From: an uncultured Collinsella sp. | Lineage (GTDB): Bacteria; Actinomycetota; Coriobacteriia; Coriobacteriales; Coriobacteriaceae | Direction of reading: 5' to 3' | DNA: 37,006 bases | Assembly: GCA_958453935.1 (NCBI GenBank) | Contig: CAUDZT010000019.1 | Location: 1 to 37,006 of the forward strand | In this document: positions 24,419 to 31,934 of the stretch, piece by piece | Numbering within the stretch: position 1 is the stretch's first letter | Layout of the letters: every line of letters starts with the position of its first letter | Notes under the pieces: model-generated | Told to the model about the DNA's origin: nothing | Seen by the model: the letters and a program-made list of their open reading frames with translations, nothing else | The model's database searches: none | Program-made: the position numbers and the translations under genes

Positions 24419-25480
24419 TTAGTAATCGAACTGGTGATAGTAGCGACGGTAGTTGAGGTTGTGCTTGGTGACCGTCTCGTAGTAAGCGGCAAGGCGATCG
24501 GTGATCAGCGAGGAGAGGATCCACGGAGACACGATGACGCGGAACTCGTCGTCAAGGCCGGGGATCGCGAACTCGGCGGTGTCGATGATGTTGATGTCGG
24601 TGTCGCCGGTCACGCCGCGGGTCAGGAACGCGCGGACGCGCTCGTCGAGTTTGCGGTTCTCGTCCTCGCCCATGAACAGGAAGACCGGGACGCCCGGCTC
24701 CACGAGCTCGAGGGTGCCGTGGAAGAAGTCGGCCGAGGTGATGTAGCGGGTGCGCTTCCACTGCATCTCCTCGAGGATGCACATCGAGAACAGGATCGTC
24801 TCGCCCCACAGGGCGCCGGAGCCGATGAACATGGTGTAGGGGGCCAGGGCGTACTTCTTGGCGAGCTCCTCGGCGCGCGGCTCGAAGCGCTTGCGGATAT
24901 CGAGCATGTCCTTCCAGATGTCCTTGGTCTGCTCGATAAACAGGTCAAACTTGGGGAAGCAGCCGCGGCGGTTGAGCAGGCGCAGGCCGAAGCAGTCGGC
25001 GAGGTAGTAGCCCTTCTCACAGCCGCCCGAACCATGGTCAGAAGCCATGGCGACGCAGTTCTCGGCGCCGACAGCCTGGCCGATGGGGCCCTCGGGCTTG
25101 GTCATGGCGTAGACGCGCACGCCCATGCCCTTCATCTTCTTGACGGCCTCGAGGACCTCGGGGGTGGTTCCGGACTCGGAGGCGGTGAGCACGACGGACT
25201 TCTCGGTCATGCGCTTGTGGCCCATGACGTTCCACTCGGCGGCGTGGATCAGGTAGACCTCGAGGTCGCGGTCGCCGAACTTGTTCATGAGGTACTCGAG
25301 CTGCATGAGCTCGTCCCAGGTGCCGCCGACGCCCATCAGGAACACGGCGTCGTAGCCCTCGTCGGCGACCTTGTCGGCGAGCGCGGTCATCTTCTTGCCG
25401 GCCTCGTAGACGTTCTTGCCGTCCTCGACGTAGCCCTCCTGGCTAAAGTGCATGATCTCGATCTTCTCGGTTTCCTTCAT
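24419..25480 (-). CDS. frlB: FrlB/GfrF-like fructosamine-6-phosphate deglycase (copy 1)
   Basis: 353-residue SIS-domain protein. The C-terminal active-site block FFHGTLELVEPG (residues 252-263), followed by FLFMGEDENR and the closing YYHQFDY, matches FrlB of E. coli and GfrF of Salmonella, which split fructoselysine-6-phosphate into glucose-6-phosphate and lysine. SESGTTPE (101-108) is the sugar-phosphate loop. E. coli FrlB has HGPLE where this has HGTLE (from memory). ATG 25480 has AAAGGA seven bases upstream. It is the first gene of module A. Bases 24531-25401 are identical to copy 2, while both ends of the gene differ, a sign of gene conversion. Related SIS isomerases for other amino sugars remain possible. 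Confidence 0.82.
   Translation of the reverse strand: MKETEKIEIMHFSQEGYVEDGKNVYEAGKKMTALADKVADEGYDAVFLMGVGGTWDELMQLEYLMNKFGDRDLEVYLIHAAEWNVMGHKRMTEKSVVLTASESGTTPEVLEAVKKMKGMGVRVYAMTKPEGPIGQAVGAENCVAMASDHGSGGCEKGYYLADCFGLRLLNRRGCFPKFDLFIEQTKDIWKDMLDIRKRFEPRAEELAKKYALAPYTMFIGSGALWGETILFSMCILEEMQWKRTRYITSADFFHGTLELVEPGVPVFLFMGEDENRKLDERVRAFLTRGVTGDTDINIIDTAEFAIPGLDDEFRVIVSPWILSSLITDRLAAYYETVTKHNLNYRRYYHQFDY
24531..25401. repeat. Identical block shared by frlB copies (module A side)
   Basis: 871 bases that I read as identical to 32513-33383 (constant offset 7982), including all third codon positions. Outside the block the two genes differ at once, both at the start codon side and at the stop codon side, and the neighbouring PTS genes are far more diverged. 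Confidence 0.85.
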
Positions 25481-25528
25481 TGCTTTTCCTTTCTGTCTTG
25501 CACGCGAATCTATACATCGCGTTTCTTT

Positions 25529-25632
25529 TCGATACCAATTATAGACATACACCTAACGTGTTTTTAATACCACTTTTCAATCTGCCCCAATCCTCGGTGA
25601 ACGGTCGAAATTCTCTGGTGAGTGGTATTAAA
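25529..25632 (-). promoter_or_regulatory. Promoter-operator of module A (P1)
   Basis: On the minus strand a perfect -10 box TATAAT (25538-25543) is followed directly by TGGTATC. A second GGTAT box (in GTGGTATTAAAA) lies 35 bases upstream, covering the -35 position. The element CGGTGAACGGTCGA (plus strand 25595-25608) begins 63 bases from the proximal box. The distal box TTTAATACCACT (25563-25574) is perfectly inverted at 25621-25632, so the upstream element is framed by a 12-base inverted repeat. The same layout recurs before module B and the satellite. I infer binding by one of the two GntR proteins. Confidence 0.68.
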
Positions 25633-25650
25633 TTAGAATTTGATGTATAG

Positions 25651-26865
25651 CTAACGCCCCTGGCGTCTCCCTTGTGTGACAAAGAACAGCGTTCCTACCA
25701 GCGCAATAATGGTCGATGCCCCAAACAATACCGTCTGGACGCCCAAAGCCTCCGCCAAAAACGGAGCCGCCAGCAGCGGCACCACGCCGGCGCTCATCAG
25801 GCCAAAACGCACAAAGCCGGTAATGCGCCCCAGGTATTTGATGTCTGCGCGCTCCTGAATCAAGATCATTTGCAGCGGCTCCAGGAACCCCCAGGCCAGA
25901 CCGTTAATCGCCTGACCGATAATCGCGACCCCCAGCATATCGGTGCCCACGTACACCATGGACCCAATGCCCACGGCCATGAGCGCGCCGAGTAACAATC
26001 GTAGGTTGACATGGCGAGCAGAAAGCTTGGTCAGGATGAACGCGCCCACCGAGGAAGTGAGGCCCACGACCGAGGACAGCCAGCCCAGCCAGACGATATC
26101 CACGTTGAGCACATCACGGTAGAACAACGACTCCAGCGAATCGAACGCGCCGAACGCAAAGAAACCCAAAAAGCCCGAGATAAAGATGAGGCGCAGGTCG
26201 TGGTCGCGAAACGTAAGTCGCGCACCCTCGGCCATGCCGCCCAGAATACCGCCCTTCGGCTTCTCCCCTTTTGCGGGAGCAACACACTCGTGACAGCCCA
26301 AGGAGAGCACAGCCGCGACACCCATCATGCCCGCCATGAGCAGATAGACCGATTGCGTGGCAAAACAGCCCACGATGGCACCACCGAGCAGCGGGCCAGC
26401 GGTATAGGCGATATTGCTGTAAAACACCATGAGACCGTTCACGCGGGTACGGCCCTCGGTGGTCGACTCTAGGTATCCCGGAAACGCATGCGTGCAGGTG
26501 TTGATAAAACCGCCCGCAAGTCCCAAGACACACGCGGCAAACACAAGCCCGGGGACAGACAACGGCGCCAACCCCACGCCAAGCGAAAGCACCGCCGTAA
26601 TCACGCACGTCACAAACGACGTCCGACGCGGTCCAAAGCGATCGATGACCGAGCCCGACACCATATTGCCCACCGACGTCATAAGATTGCGCACGAGCGT
26701 AATGGCAGCAACCAAAAAGGCCGTGCCAGCCAGATCATACGTGGCCGCACCGATAAGCCCCAAAAAGTAGACCGCGTTGTTGGCGCACCACTGCAGGGAC
26801 TCAATAAGAATCAGCCTGACCTCTGCCGGCGTCAGGCGCATTGCTTCGCAATCCTTCGCGAACAT
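25651..26865 (-). CDS. MFS transporter
   Basis: 404-residue major facilitator protein with about 12 membrane spans. The cytoplasmic loop 2-3 motif is seen in degenerate form as GSVIDRFGPRRTSF (about residues 72-85), and a charged central loop (about 190-215, ECVAPAKGEKPKGG) separates the two halves. The substrate cannot be told. ATG 26865 has AAGGAG five bases upstream. It lies just past the terminator of the satellite IIC-IID pair and just before promoter P1, so it depends on read-through or on a promoter I cannot see. Given the deglycase genes around it, export of a released amine or import of a related compound are both conceivable. Confidence 0.85.
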   Translation of the reverse strand: MFAKDCEAMRLTPAEVRLILIESLQWCANNAVYFLGLIGAATYDLAGTAFLVAAITLVRNLMTSVGNMVSGSVIDRFGPRRTSFVTCVITAVLSLGVGLAPLSVPGLVFAACVLGLAGGFINTCTHAFPGYLESTTEGRTRVNGLMVFYSNIAYTAGPLLGGAIVGCFATQSVYLLMAGMMGVAAVLSLGCHECVAPAKGEKPKGGILGGMAEGARLTFRDHDLRLIFISGFLGFFAFGAFDSLESLFYRDVLNVDIVWLGWLSSVVGLTSSVGAFILTKLSARHVNLRLLLGALMAVGIGSMVYVGTDMLGVAIIGQAINGLAWGFLEPLQMILIQERADIKYLGRITGFVRFGLMSAGVVPLLAAPFLAEALGVQTVLFGASTIIALVGTLFFVTQGRRQGR

Positions 26866-26882
26866 ACGAACTCCTTCTATAC

Positions 26883-26922
26883 AAAAAGGGGATGGAGGGC
26901 ATAGGCCCGCTCCATCCCCTTT
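26883..26922 (-). terminator. Intrinsic terminator of the satellite IIC-IID pair
   Basis: A perfect 13-base stem (26885-26897 with 26910-26922: AAAGGGGATGGAG / CTCCATCCCCTTT) followed on the minus strand by more T and GTATAG. It stands 34 bases past the IID stop codon. Confidence 0.9.
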
Positions 26923-26947
26923 CCAGGTTGCAACGAAAATCTATGCA

Positions 26948-28010
26948 GCCGGGCCCTTACGCCAGCACGCCGAAGAACGCGCCGACGATGCCCACGACCA
27001 TGGTGGCCACGATCAGCGCCATGGGGTTGATTTTCTTGGACAGCAGCCAGTAGTACAGCCAGAAGGCGAGCATGCCGAGCATGCCGGGCATGATGCCGTC
27101 CAGGATGTCCTGGAGGGTCTGGGCGTCGTCGCCCGAGCCGATGGCCACCGGGATGCTGGCCCAGAACATGTCCTTGCACATGGCGCCCACGACCATGACG
27201 CCCACGATGCCCACGCAGGTCATGATCTTCTGCATGAGGCCGGTCCTCTGGGCCTCGTCCAGGAAGCCCACGCCCAGCTCGTAGCCCTTGACGGCGCCCC
27301 AGACGCGCAGCGCGAAGCCGGGGACGTTGTAGATGAGCAGGAAGGCGATGGGGCCGAAGGGGTTGCCGGCCTGGCACAGGCTGATGCCCACCGCGGCGGC
27401 GACCACGCGCAGCGTCGACAGGAAGATGGAGTCGCCGATGCCGGACAGCGGGCCCATGAGGGCGGCCTTGACGTCGTTGACGCTCTCGGGCTCGATCTCG
27501 CCGCGGGCGACCTTCTCCTCCATGGCCATCGCGATGCCGCCGACGAACGGGGCGAACTGCACGGTGATGTTGAAGAACGCGCAGTGGCGGTGCAGGGCCT
27601 CGGCGTAATCGTCGGGGCGGCCGGCGTAGATCTTCTTGAGCATGTTGGCGACCATCAGGCAGAAGGCGATGTTCATCTGCTTGTAGTAGGTCCAGGAGAA
27701 CTCCATGCCCAGGGCGCCGGTGTTGAGGGCGCTCTTGACGAGGTCGGAGCGCGTGATCTTGTTCTCGGGACTAGAAGTCATCGTCCTCATCCCCTTCCGC
27801 GGAGAGCTGGGGCTGGGCTCCGCCCAGGCCGAGCAGGTCGAACTTGTCGATGCCGATGATGATGGCGATCAGGGCGACGCCCAGGACGGGCACGTTGGCG
27901 TAGGAGCACAGCAGGAAGCCCAGGAAGTAGAAGGGCACGAGCTGCTTGGTGAGCACCAGGCGGCCGAGCATGGCGAAGCCCATGGCCGGCAGGATGTTGG
28001 CGGCAACGCC
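26948..28010. repeat. Near-identical block shared by two IIC-IID pairs (satellite copy)
   Basis: 1063 bases matching 29740-30802 at a constant offset of 2792, with five mismatches that I can see (near 26997, 27018, 27033, 27068 and 27987). It covers the whole IID gene, a few bases past its stop codon, and the last 240 bases of IIC. At 28011 the two copies abruptly diverge. Confidence 0.87.
26957..27790 (-). CDS. Mannose-family PTS IID subunit (satellite)
   Basis: 277-residue IID subunit, almost the same protein as the IID of module B (differences only in the last 45 residues or so). Family features are R.DLVKSALNTGALGMEFSW (early part), AMEEK near residue 90 and VKAALMGPLSGIGDSIF near 110. 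The start may be ATG 27790 or ATG 27781; both lie inside the end of the IIC gene with purine-rich SD sequences before them. No IIA or IIB gene accompanies this pair, so it must borrow phosphate from IIA/IIB made elsewhere, most simply those of module B. Confidence 0.9.
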   Translation of the reverse strand: MRTMTSSPENKITRSDLVKSALNTGALGMEFSWTYYKQMNIAFCLMVANMLKKIYAGRPDDYAEALHRHCAFFNITVQFAPFVGGIAMAMEEKVARGEIEPESVNDVKAALMGPLSGIGDSIFLSTLRVVAAAVGISLCQAGNPFGPIAFLLIYNVPGFALRVWGAVKGYELGVGFLDEAQRTGLMQKIMTCVGIVGVMVVGAMCKDMFWASIPVAIGSGDDAQTLQDILDGIMPGMLGMLAFWLYYWLLSKKINPMALIVATMVVGIVGAFFGVLA

Positions 28011-28544
28011 GCAACCGTCGATGATGAAGGGCGGGATGAAGTCGAGCAGGCCCTGGATGGCGTCGGAACCCAAATAGAAGGCGCCGCCGCACAGCAGGAA
28101 GTACTCGACGCAGCCCCAGATTCCAATTCCCCAATGAACGGCGTAGATGCCTTTGAGGTTTCCCTTGAGGGCGAACTTGTCTGCCATATCGACAAACACA
28201 GGGAACAAGGCATTGGTAATGTTGCCGATCGTCAGCGCAAGGACGGCGATGGGCATGGCGAGCGCGATGGCCGTCTCGGTACCCTGACCGAGCTGAATGG
28301 CAAACGCGCAGGCGAGCACGCCGCCGACGGTTTCGTTAGGCGGCACGTAGGCGCCGATGGAGATCGAGCCCATGAACAGCAACTCCAGGCTGGCGCCAAC
28401 GGCAAGGCCAGTCTGCAGGTCCCCCAGCACCAGGCCCACGAGCGGGCACAGGACGATGGGGCGGAACGCGTAGAGGGTGCCGAGCTGGTAGTCGAGGCAT
28501 CCAAACGCTCCGACTAAGCCGACGAGGATTGCTTGGACAAGCAT
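27771..28544 (-). CDS. Mannose-family PTS IIC subunit (satellite)
   Basis: 257-residue IIC permease. The N-terminal RPIVLCPLVGLVLGDLQTG (about residues 28-46) and GSISIGAYVPPNE (near 60-72) are family features. It is a mosaic relative to the module B IIC: near-identical at both ends, but with a strongly different middle (about residues 75-178). ATG 28544 has GGGAGGA four bases upstream; a longer in-frame start at 28607 is rejected. The protein ends GDEDDDF. The altered middle part suggests a different substrate range with the same IID partner. Confidence 0.9.
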   Translation of the reverse strand: MLVQAILVGLVGAFGCLDYQLGTLYAFRPIVLCPLVGLVLGDLQTGLAVGASLELLFMGSISIGAYVPPNETVGGVLACAFAIQLGQGTETAIALAMPIAVLALTIGNITNALFPVFVDMADKFALKGNLKGIYAVHWGIGIWGCVEYFLLCGGAFYLGSDAIQGLLDFIPPFIIDGCGVAANILPAMGFAMLGRLVLTKQLVPFYFLGFLLCSYANVPVLGVALIAIIIGIDKFDLLGLGGAQPQLSAEGDEDDDF

Positions 28545-28680
28545 AATTCCTCCCAATAAGGAATCTCGAACCGTCGTCACTCCCGTCGCGCGCGTTGTTG
28601 ATATCAATTCCGGGAGTTCGATTCCACGGCTCGAAGCGTACCTGGTGTGCTGCTAACACCCATGCCAGGCACAAATGATT

Positions 28681-28760
28681 TGATACCAATTATAGGTATG
28701 CAGGTTCGCCTTATTTAATACCAGTCGCTCAGCGGGGTGTTTTTTACCGTAAACGGCAGG
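28681..28760 (-). promoter_or_regulatory. Promoter-operator of the satellite pair (P2)
   Basis: On the minus strand TATAAT (28689-28694) is followed by TGGTATCAAA, and CTGGTATTAAA lies 35 bases upstream, the same layout as P1. A degenerate form of the upstream element (CCGTAAACGGCAGG, plus strand 28747-28760) lies 64 bases from the proximal box. The leader to the IIC start is about 130 bases long and contains a possible weak hairpin (CCTGG...CCAGG). Confidence 0.62.
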
Positions 28761-28769
28761 CGCATCCCA

Positions 28770-29660
28770 TTAGGCACGCTCTTTGTTTCGATGGCGGACA
28801 AGCGCCACCAGAAAGCCGTCGCCAAAAGCATCGGATGCCAAGTTGGCCACAATCACCAAAACGATCATCGCTGCGCCCAAAAACTCGTTCCAGCGAAAGA
28901 CCTCGCCAAAGAGGAGCGCCGACCAGCAGGGAGCGAGCACGACCTCACTCATGCAAACCAAGTTGGCCGCAAACGCGTTGGTGCGCGCAATCCCCTTGGC
29001 ATACAGCACACTCGCAAGGCCGCTGCAAAAAAGGCCATGCACCAGCATAAGCCCCCACTCAAAGGGTTTCACGGAGCCTAGGTCGCCGGCAAAATAGACG
29101 ATCGGAAGTATCGAGATGCCGCAGGAGATGAGCGAGGACACCATGGGCGACGCATCGGGGCGAGAGTTTAAAAAGAAACACAGCCCAAAGGTGGCGCCCG
29201 AAATGACGGCAAGCAGATTTCCGAGCATGCCCTCGGCGCTCAAATCACCTAAAAAGAAAAGTCCCATACCCGTAAAAGCAACCACCACGGAGGCAATCTT
29301 CGCAGGCGAGGGCAACGTGCGAGTTGCGAGCGATTGATACACGATAACGAAAATCATCGAGGTGTACTGCAGGACGATCGCGTTGCCGACCGTCGTGAGC
29401 TGGTTGGCAAAGTTAAACGTGGTGCCCGTCACGAAGTTGCAGACGGCCACAAGGACAATAAGACGGCTGACGCGAAGGACGGGTCTGCCGACGAGCAGGA
29501 TAAAGAGCGCCATAAATATTGCCGTGACGGCACCGATCAAAAGAGCTGACTGCGAATTGGCGCGAACGAGGATGCCGATAAAACTCCACAAGAGCGCCGT
29601 GCCAAATAGATACATCGCCCCGCTCACGCCATTATCGGGTGGATTGTCAGATCGAATCAC
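28770..29660 (-). CDS. EamA/DMT-superfamily transporter
   Basis: 296-residue membrane protein with about ten spans in two EamA repeats (about residues 15-145 and 155-285). The hydrophobic profile and segments such as GNAIVLQYTSMIFVIVYQSL and SVLYAKGIARTNAFAANLVCMSEVVLAP (positions about 95-115 and 215-245) fit the drug/metabolite transporter family, many of which export amino acids or metabolites. The start is GTG 29660 with GGAGGT five bases upstream. It sits just past the module B terminator and upstream of the satellite promoter. A role in exporting the amine left after deglycation is possible but unproven. Confidence 0.85.
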   Translation of the reverse strand: MIRSDNPPDNGVSGAMYLFGTALLWSFIGILVRANSQSALLIGAVTAIFMALFILLVGRPVLRVSRLIVLVAVCNFVTGTTFNFANQLTTVGNAIVLQYTSMIFVIVYQSLATRTLPSPAKIASVVVAFTGMGLFFLGDLSAEGMLGNLLAVISGATFGLCFFLNSRPDASPMVSSLISCGISILPIVYFAGDLGSVKPFEWGLMLVHGLFCSGLASVLYAKGIARTNAFAANLVCMSEVVLAPCWSALLFGEVFRWNEFLGAAMIVLVIVANLASDAFGDGFLVALVRHRNKERA

Positions 29661-29687
29661 GAAGCACCTCCAGCTAGCTTTCGGTAA

Positions 29688-29719
29688 TAAAAAACGGCGA
29701 CCGCAATGGGTCGCCGTTT
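29688..29719 (-). terminator. Intrinsic terminator of module B
   Basis: On the minus strand a stem AAACGGCGACC / GGTCGCCGTTT (29692-29719) is followed by a T-run and ATTACC. It lies 30 bases past the IID stop codon and separates module B from the EamA gene. Confidence 0.9.
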
Positions 29720-29739
29720 CCCTTGGGGGCAGATAATAG

Positions 29740-30802
29740 GCCGGGCCCTTACGCCAGCACGCCGAAGAACGCGCCGACGATGCCCACGGCCATGGTGGCC
29801 ACGATCAGCACCATGGGGTTGATCTTCTTGGACAGCAGCCAGTAGTACAGCCAGAAGGCGATCATGCCGAGCATGCCGGGCATGATGCCGTCCAGGATGT
29901 CCTGGAGGGTCTGGGCGTCGTCGCCCGAGCCGATGGCCACCGGGATGCTGGCCCAGAACATGTCCTTGCACATGGCGCCCACGACCATGACGCCCACGAT
30001 GCCCACGCAGGTCATGATCTTCTGCATGAGGCCGGTCCTCTGGGCCTCGTCCAGGAAGCCCACGCCCAGCTCGTAGCCCTTGACGGCGCCCCAGACGCGC
30101 AGCGCGAAGCCGGGGACGTTGTAGATGAGCAGGAAGGCGATGGGGCCGAAGGGGTTGCCGGCCTGGCACAGGCTGATGCCCACCGCGGCGGCGACCACGC
30201 GCAGCGTCGACAGGAAGATGGAGTCGCCGATGCCGGACAGCGGGCCCATGAGGGCGGCCTTGACGTCGTTGACGCTCTCGGGCTCGATCTCGCCGCGGGC
30301 GACCTTCTCCTCCATGGCCATCGCGATGCCGCCGACGAACGGGGCGAACTGCACGGTGATGTTGAAGAACGCGCAGTGGCGGTGCAGGGCCTCGGCGTAA
30401 TCGTCGGGGCGGCCGGCGTAGATCTTCTTGAGCATGTTGGCGACCATCAGGCAGAAGGCGATGTTCATCTGCTTGTAGTAGGTCCAGGAGAACTCCATGC
30501 CCAGGGCGCCGGTGTTGAGGGCGCTCTTGACGAGGTCGGAGCGCGTGATCTTGTTCTCGGGACTAGAAGTCATCGTCCTCATCCCCTTCCGCGGAGAGCT
30601 GGGGCTGGGCTCCGCCCAGGCCGAGCAGGTCGAACTTGTCGATGCCGATGATGATGGCGATCAGGGCGACGCCCAGGACGGGCACGTTGGCGTAGGAGCA
30701 CAGCAGGAAGCCCAGGAAGTAGAAGGGCACGAGCTGCTTGGTGAGCACCAGGCGGCCGAGCATGGCGAAGCCCATGGCAGGCAGGATGTTGGCGGCAACG
30801 CC
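29740..30802. repeat. Near-identical block shared by two IIC-IID pairs (module B copy)
   Basis: Partner of the block at 26948-28010 (offset 2792). The match starts nine bases beyond the IID stop codon, where the two terminators begin to differ, and ends inside IIC. Confidence 0.87.
29749..30582 (-). CDS. Mannose-family PTS IID subunit (module B)
   Basis: 277-residue IID subunit, near-identical to the satellite IID and diverged from the module A IID. It has the VKAALMGPLSGIGDSIF segment near residue 110 and several C-terminal membrane spans. It starts inside the end of the IIC gene (ATG 30582, or 30573 as an alternative). It is the last gene of module B, followed by a strong terminator. Confidence 0.92.
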   Translation of the reverse strand: MRTMTSSPENKITRSDLVKSALNTGALGMEFSWTYYKQMNIAFCLMVANMLKKIYAGRPDDYAEALHRHCAFFNITVQFAPFVGGIAMAMEEKVARGEIEPESVNDVKAALMGPLSGIGDSIFLSTLRVVAAAVGISLCQAGNPFGPIAFLLIYNVPGFALRVWGAVKGYELGVGFLDEAQRTGLMQKIMTCVGIVGVMVVGAMCKDMFWASIPVAIGSGDDAQTLQDILDGIMPGMLGMIAFWLYYWLLSKKINPMVLIVATMAVGIVGAFFGVLA

Positions 30803-31336
30803 AAAGCCAGCAAGGACAAAGGGCGGGATGAAGTCGAGCATGCCCTGGATGGCGTCAGCACCCAGATAGAACGACAGCGAGCACAGCAGGAACGCCATGA
30901 TGATACCGGTCAAACCGATCAGGAAGTGCATCGCATAGACACCCTTAAGGTTGCCCTGGCCGGAGAAGACATCAGCGCGGTCAACCAGGATCGGCAGGGC
31001 GGCGTTGAGGATGTTCTTGATGGCAAGGCACAGCGTGGCGATGGGCATGGCAAGCGCGATGGCTGCCTCGGTGCTCTGGCCCAGCTGGATAGCGAAGGCG
31101 CAGGCGAGCACGCCGCCGATCGTCTCATCAGGCGGCACGTAGGCGCCGATGGAGATCGAGCCCATGAACAGCAGCTCCAGGCTGGCGCCGATCGCGAGGC
31201 CGGACTGCAGGTCCCCCAGCACCAGGCCCACGAGCGGGCACAGGACGATGGGGCGGAACGCATAGAGCGTACCGAGCTGGAAGTCGAACTTACCAAATGC
31301 GGCGATAAGTCCGATGAGGATTGCTTGGGTAAGCAT
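30563..31336 (-). CDS. Mannose-family PTS IIC subunit (module B)
   Basis: 257-residue IIC permease with the family segments RPIVLCPLVGLVLGDLQSG (about residues 28-46) and GSISIGAYVPPDE (near 60-72). The middle third differs strongly from the satellite IIC while both ends are almost the same. ATG 31336 has AAAGGGGG upstream. It ends GDEDDDF. Two small hairpins lie between the IIB gene and this one. Confidence 0.92.
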   Translation of the reverse strand: MLTQAILIGLIAAFGKFDFQLGTLYAFRPIVLCPLVGLVLGDLQSGLAIGASLELLFMGSISIGAYVPPDETIGGVLACAFAIQLGQSTEAAIALAMPIATLCLAIKNILNAALPILVDRADVFSGQGNLKGVYAMHFLIGLTGIIMAFLLCSLSFYLGADAIQGMLDFIPPFVLAGFGVAANILPAMGFAMLGRLVLTKQLVPFYFLGFLLCSYANVPVLGVALIAIIIGIDKFDLLGLGGAQPQLSAEGDEDDDF

Positions 31337-31345
31337 ATATCCCCC

Positions 31346-31383
31346 TTTCCTAATAGGAAACTACGAAGAGCTCAGACTCTTCG
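31346..31383 (-). other. Paired small hairpins between IIB-2 and IIC-2
   Basis: TTTCCTA-A-TAGGAAA (31346-31360) and CGAAGAG-CTCAGA-CTCTTCG (31364-31383) are perfect 7-base stems side by side in the 58-base gap. Neither is followed by a T-run, so mRNA stability or processing between the cytoplasmic and membrane subunit genes is more likely than termination. The first overlaps the region just before the IIC ribosome-binding site. Confidence 0.45.
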
Positions 31384-31394
31384 AAATTGAACGC

Positions 31395-31877
31395 CTAGAG
31401 CACGCTGGCGCAGTCAACCTTGGGGTCATCGGCCAGGGGTCGAATCTCGACCTCAACGCCACGATCCAGCATCTCGCGCACATCGGCTTCCTCGGCCGCG
31501 GTCAGGAAGATCTGACGAGAGACCTGACGCGCATCGGGACGCTTCTCGTCCTTGGGCTTGGTGTTGCCCAGGTTGACCGACTTGATCTGCGGGCAGCCCT
31601 CAACGAGCTGCTTTGCCTCAGCAATAGTGGCGACACAGATGATCATCTTGTACTTGTCGGTCACGCCCGAGTTGATAGCTTCGATTGCATGCTCCATATC
31701 TTTGATGACGAGCTTGCAGCCGGCAGGCTTGCCCATCTTGAGCGTCGTCTTCCACACCGGGTCGTTAGCGACCTTATCGCCCACGCAGAAGATGCAGTTG
31801 GAGCCAAGGCCCTGAACCCAGGAAACTGCGACCTGGCCATGAAGCAGGCGATGGTCAACGCGAAGTAGCTGAATCAT
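31395..31877 (-). CDS. Mannose-family PTS IIB subunit (module B)
   Basis: 160-residue IIB with the active histidine H13 in RVDHRLLHGQVAVSW. DARQVSRQIFLTAAEE near residue 110 matches the sorbose-type IIB domain. It differs throughout from the module A IIB, unlike the frlB genes. ATG 31877 has GGGGGG seven bases upstream; the in-frame ATG at 31892 lies before it in the leader. It may also serve the satellite IIC-IID pair, which has no IIB of its own. Confidence 0.93.
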   Translation of the reverse strand: MIQLLRVDHRLLHGQVAVSWVQGLGSNCIFCVGDKVANDPVWKTTLKMGKPAGCKLVIKDMEHAIEAINSGVTDKYKMIICVATIAEAKQLVEGCPQIKSVNLGNTKPKDEKRPDARQVSRQIFLTAAEEADVREMLDRGVEVEIRPLADDPKVDCASVL

Positions 31878-31934
31878 AATGTGACCCCCCAAAGGTCTTG
31901 TGCCGTCTTACGGCGTGTCAGTAGGTGCTGCGGA

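Noticed and set aside
26948..30802. Insertion sequence or composite transposon
   Set aside because: The repeated blocks contain PTS genes, start and stop inside genes, and have no transposase, terminal inverted repeats or target duplications.
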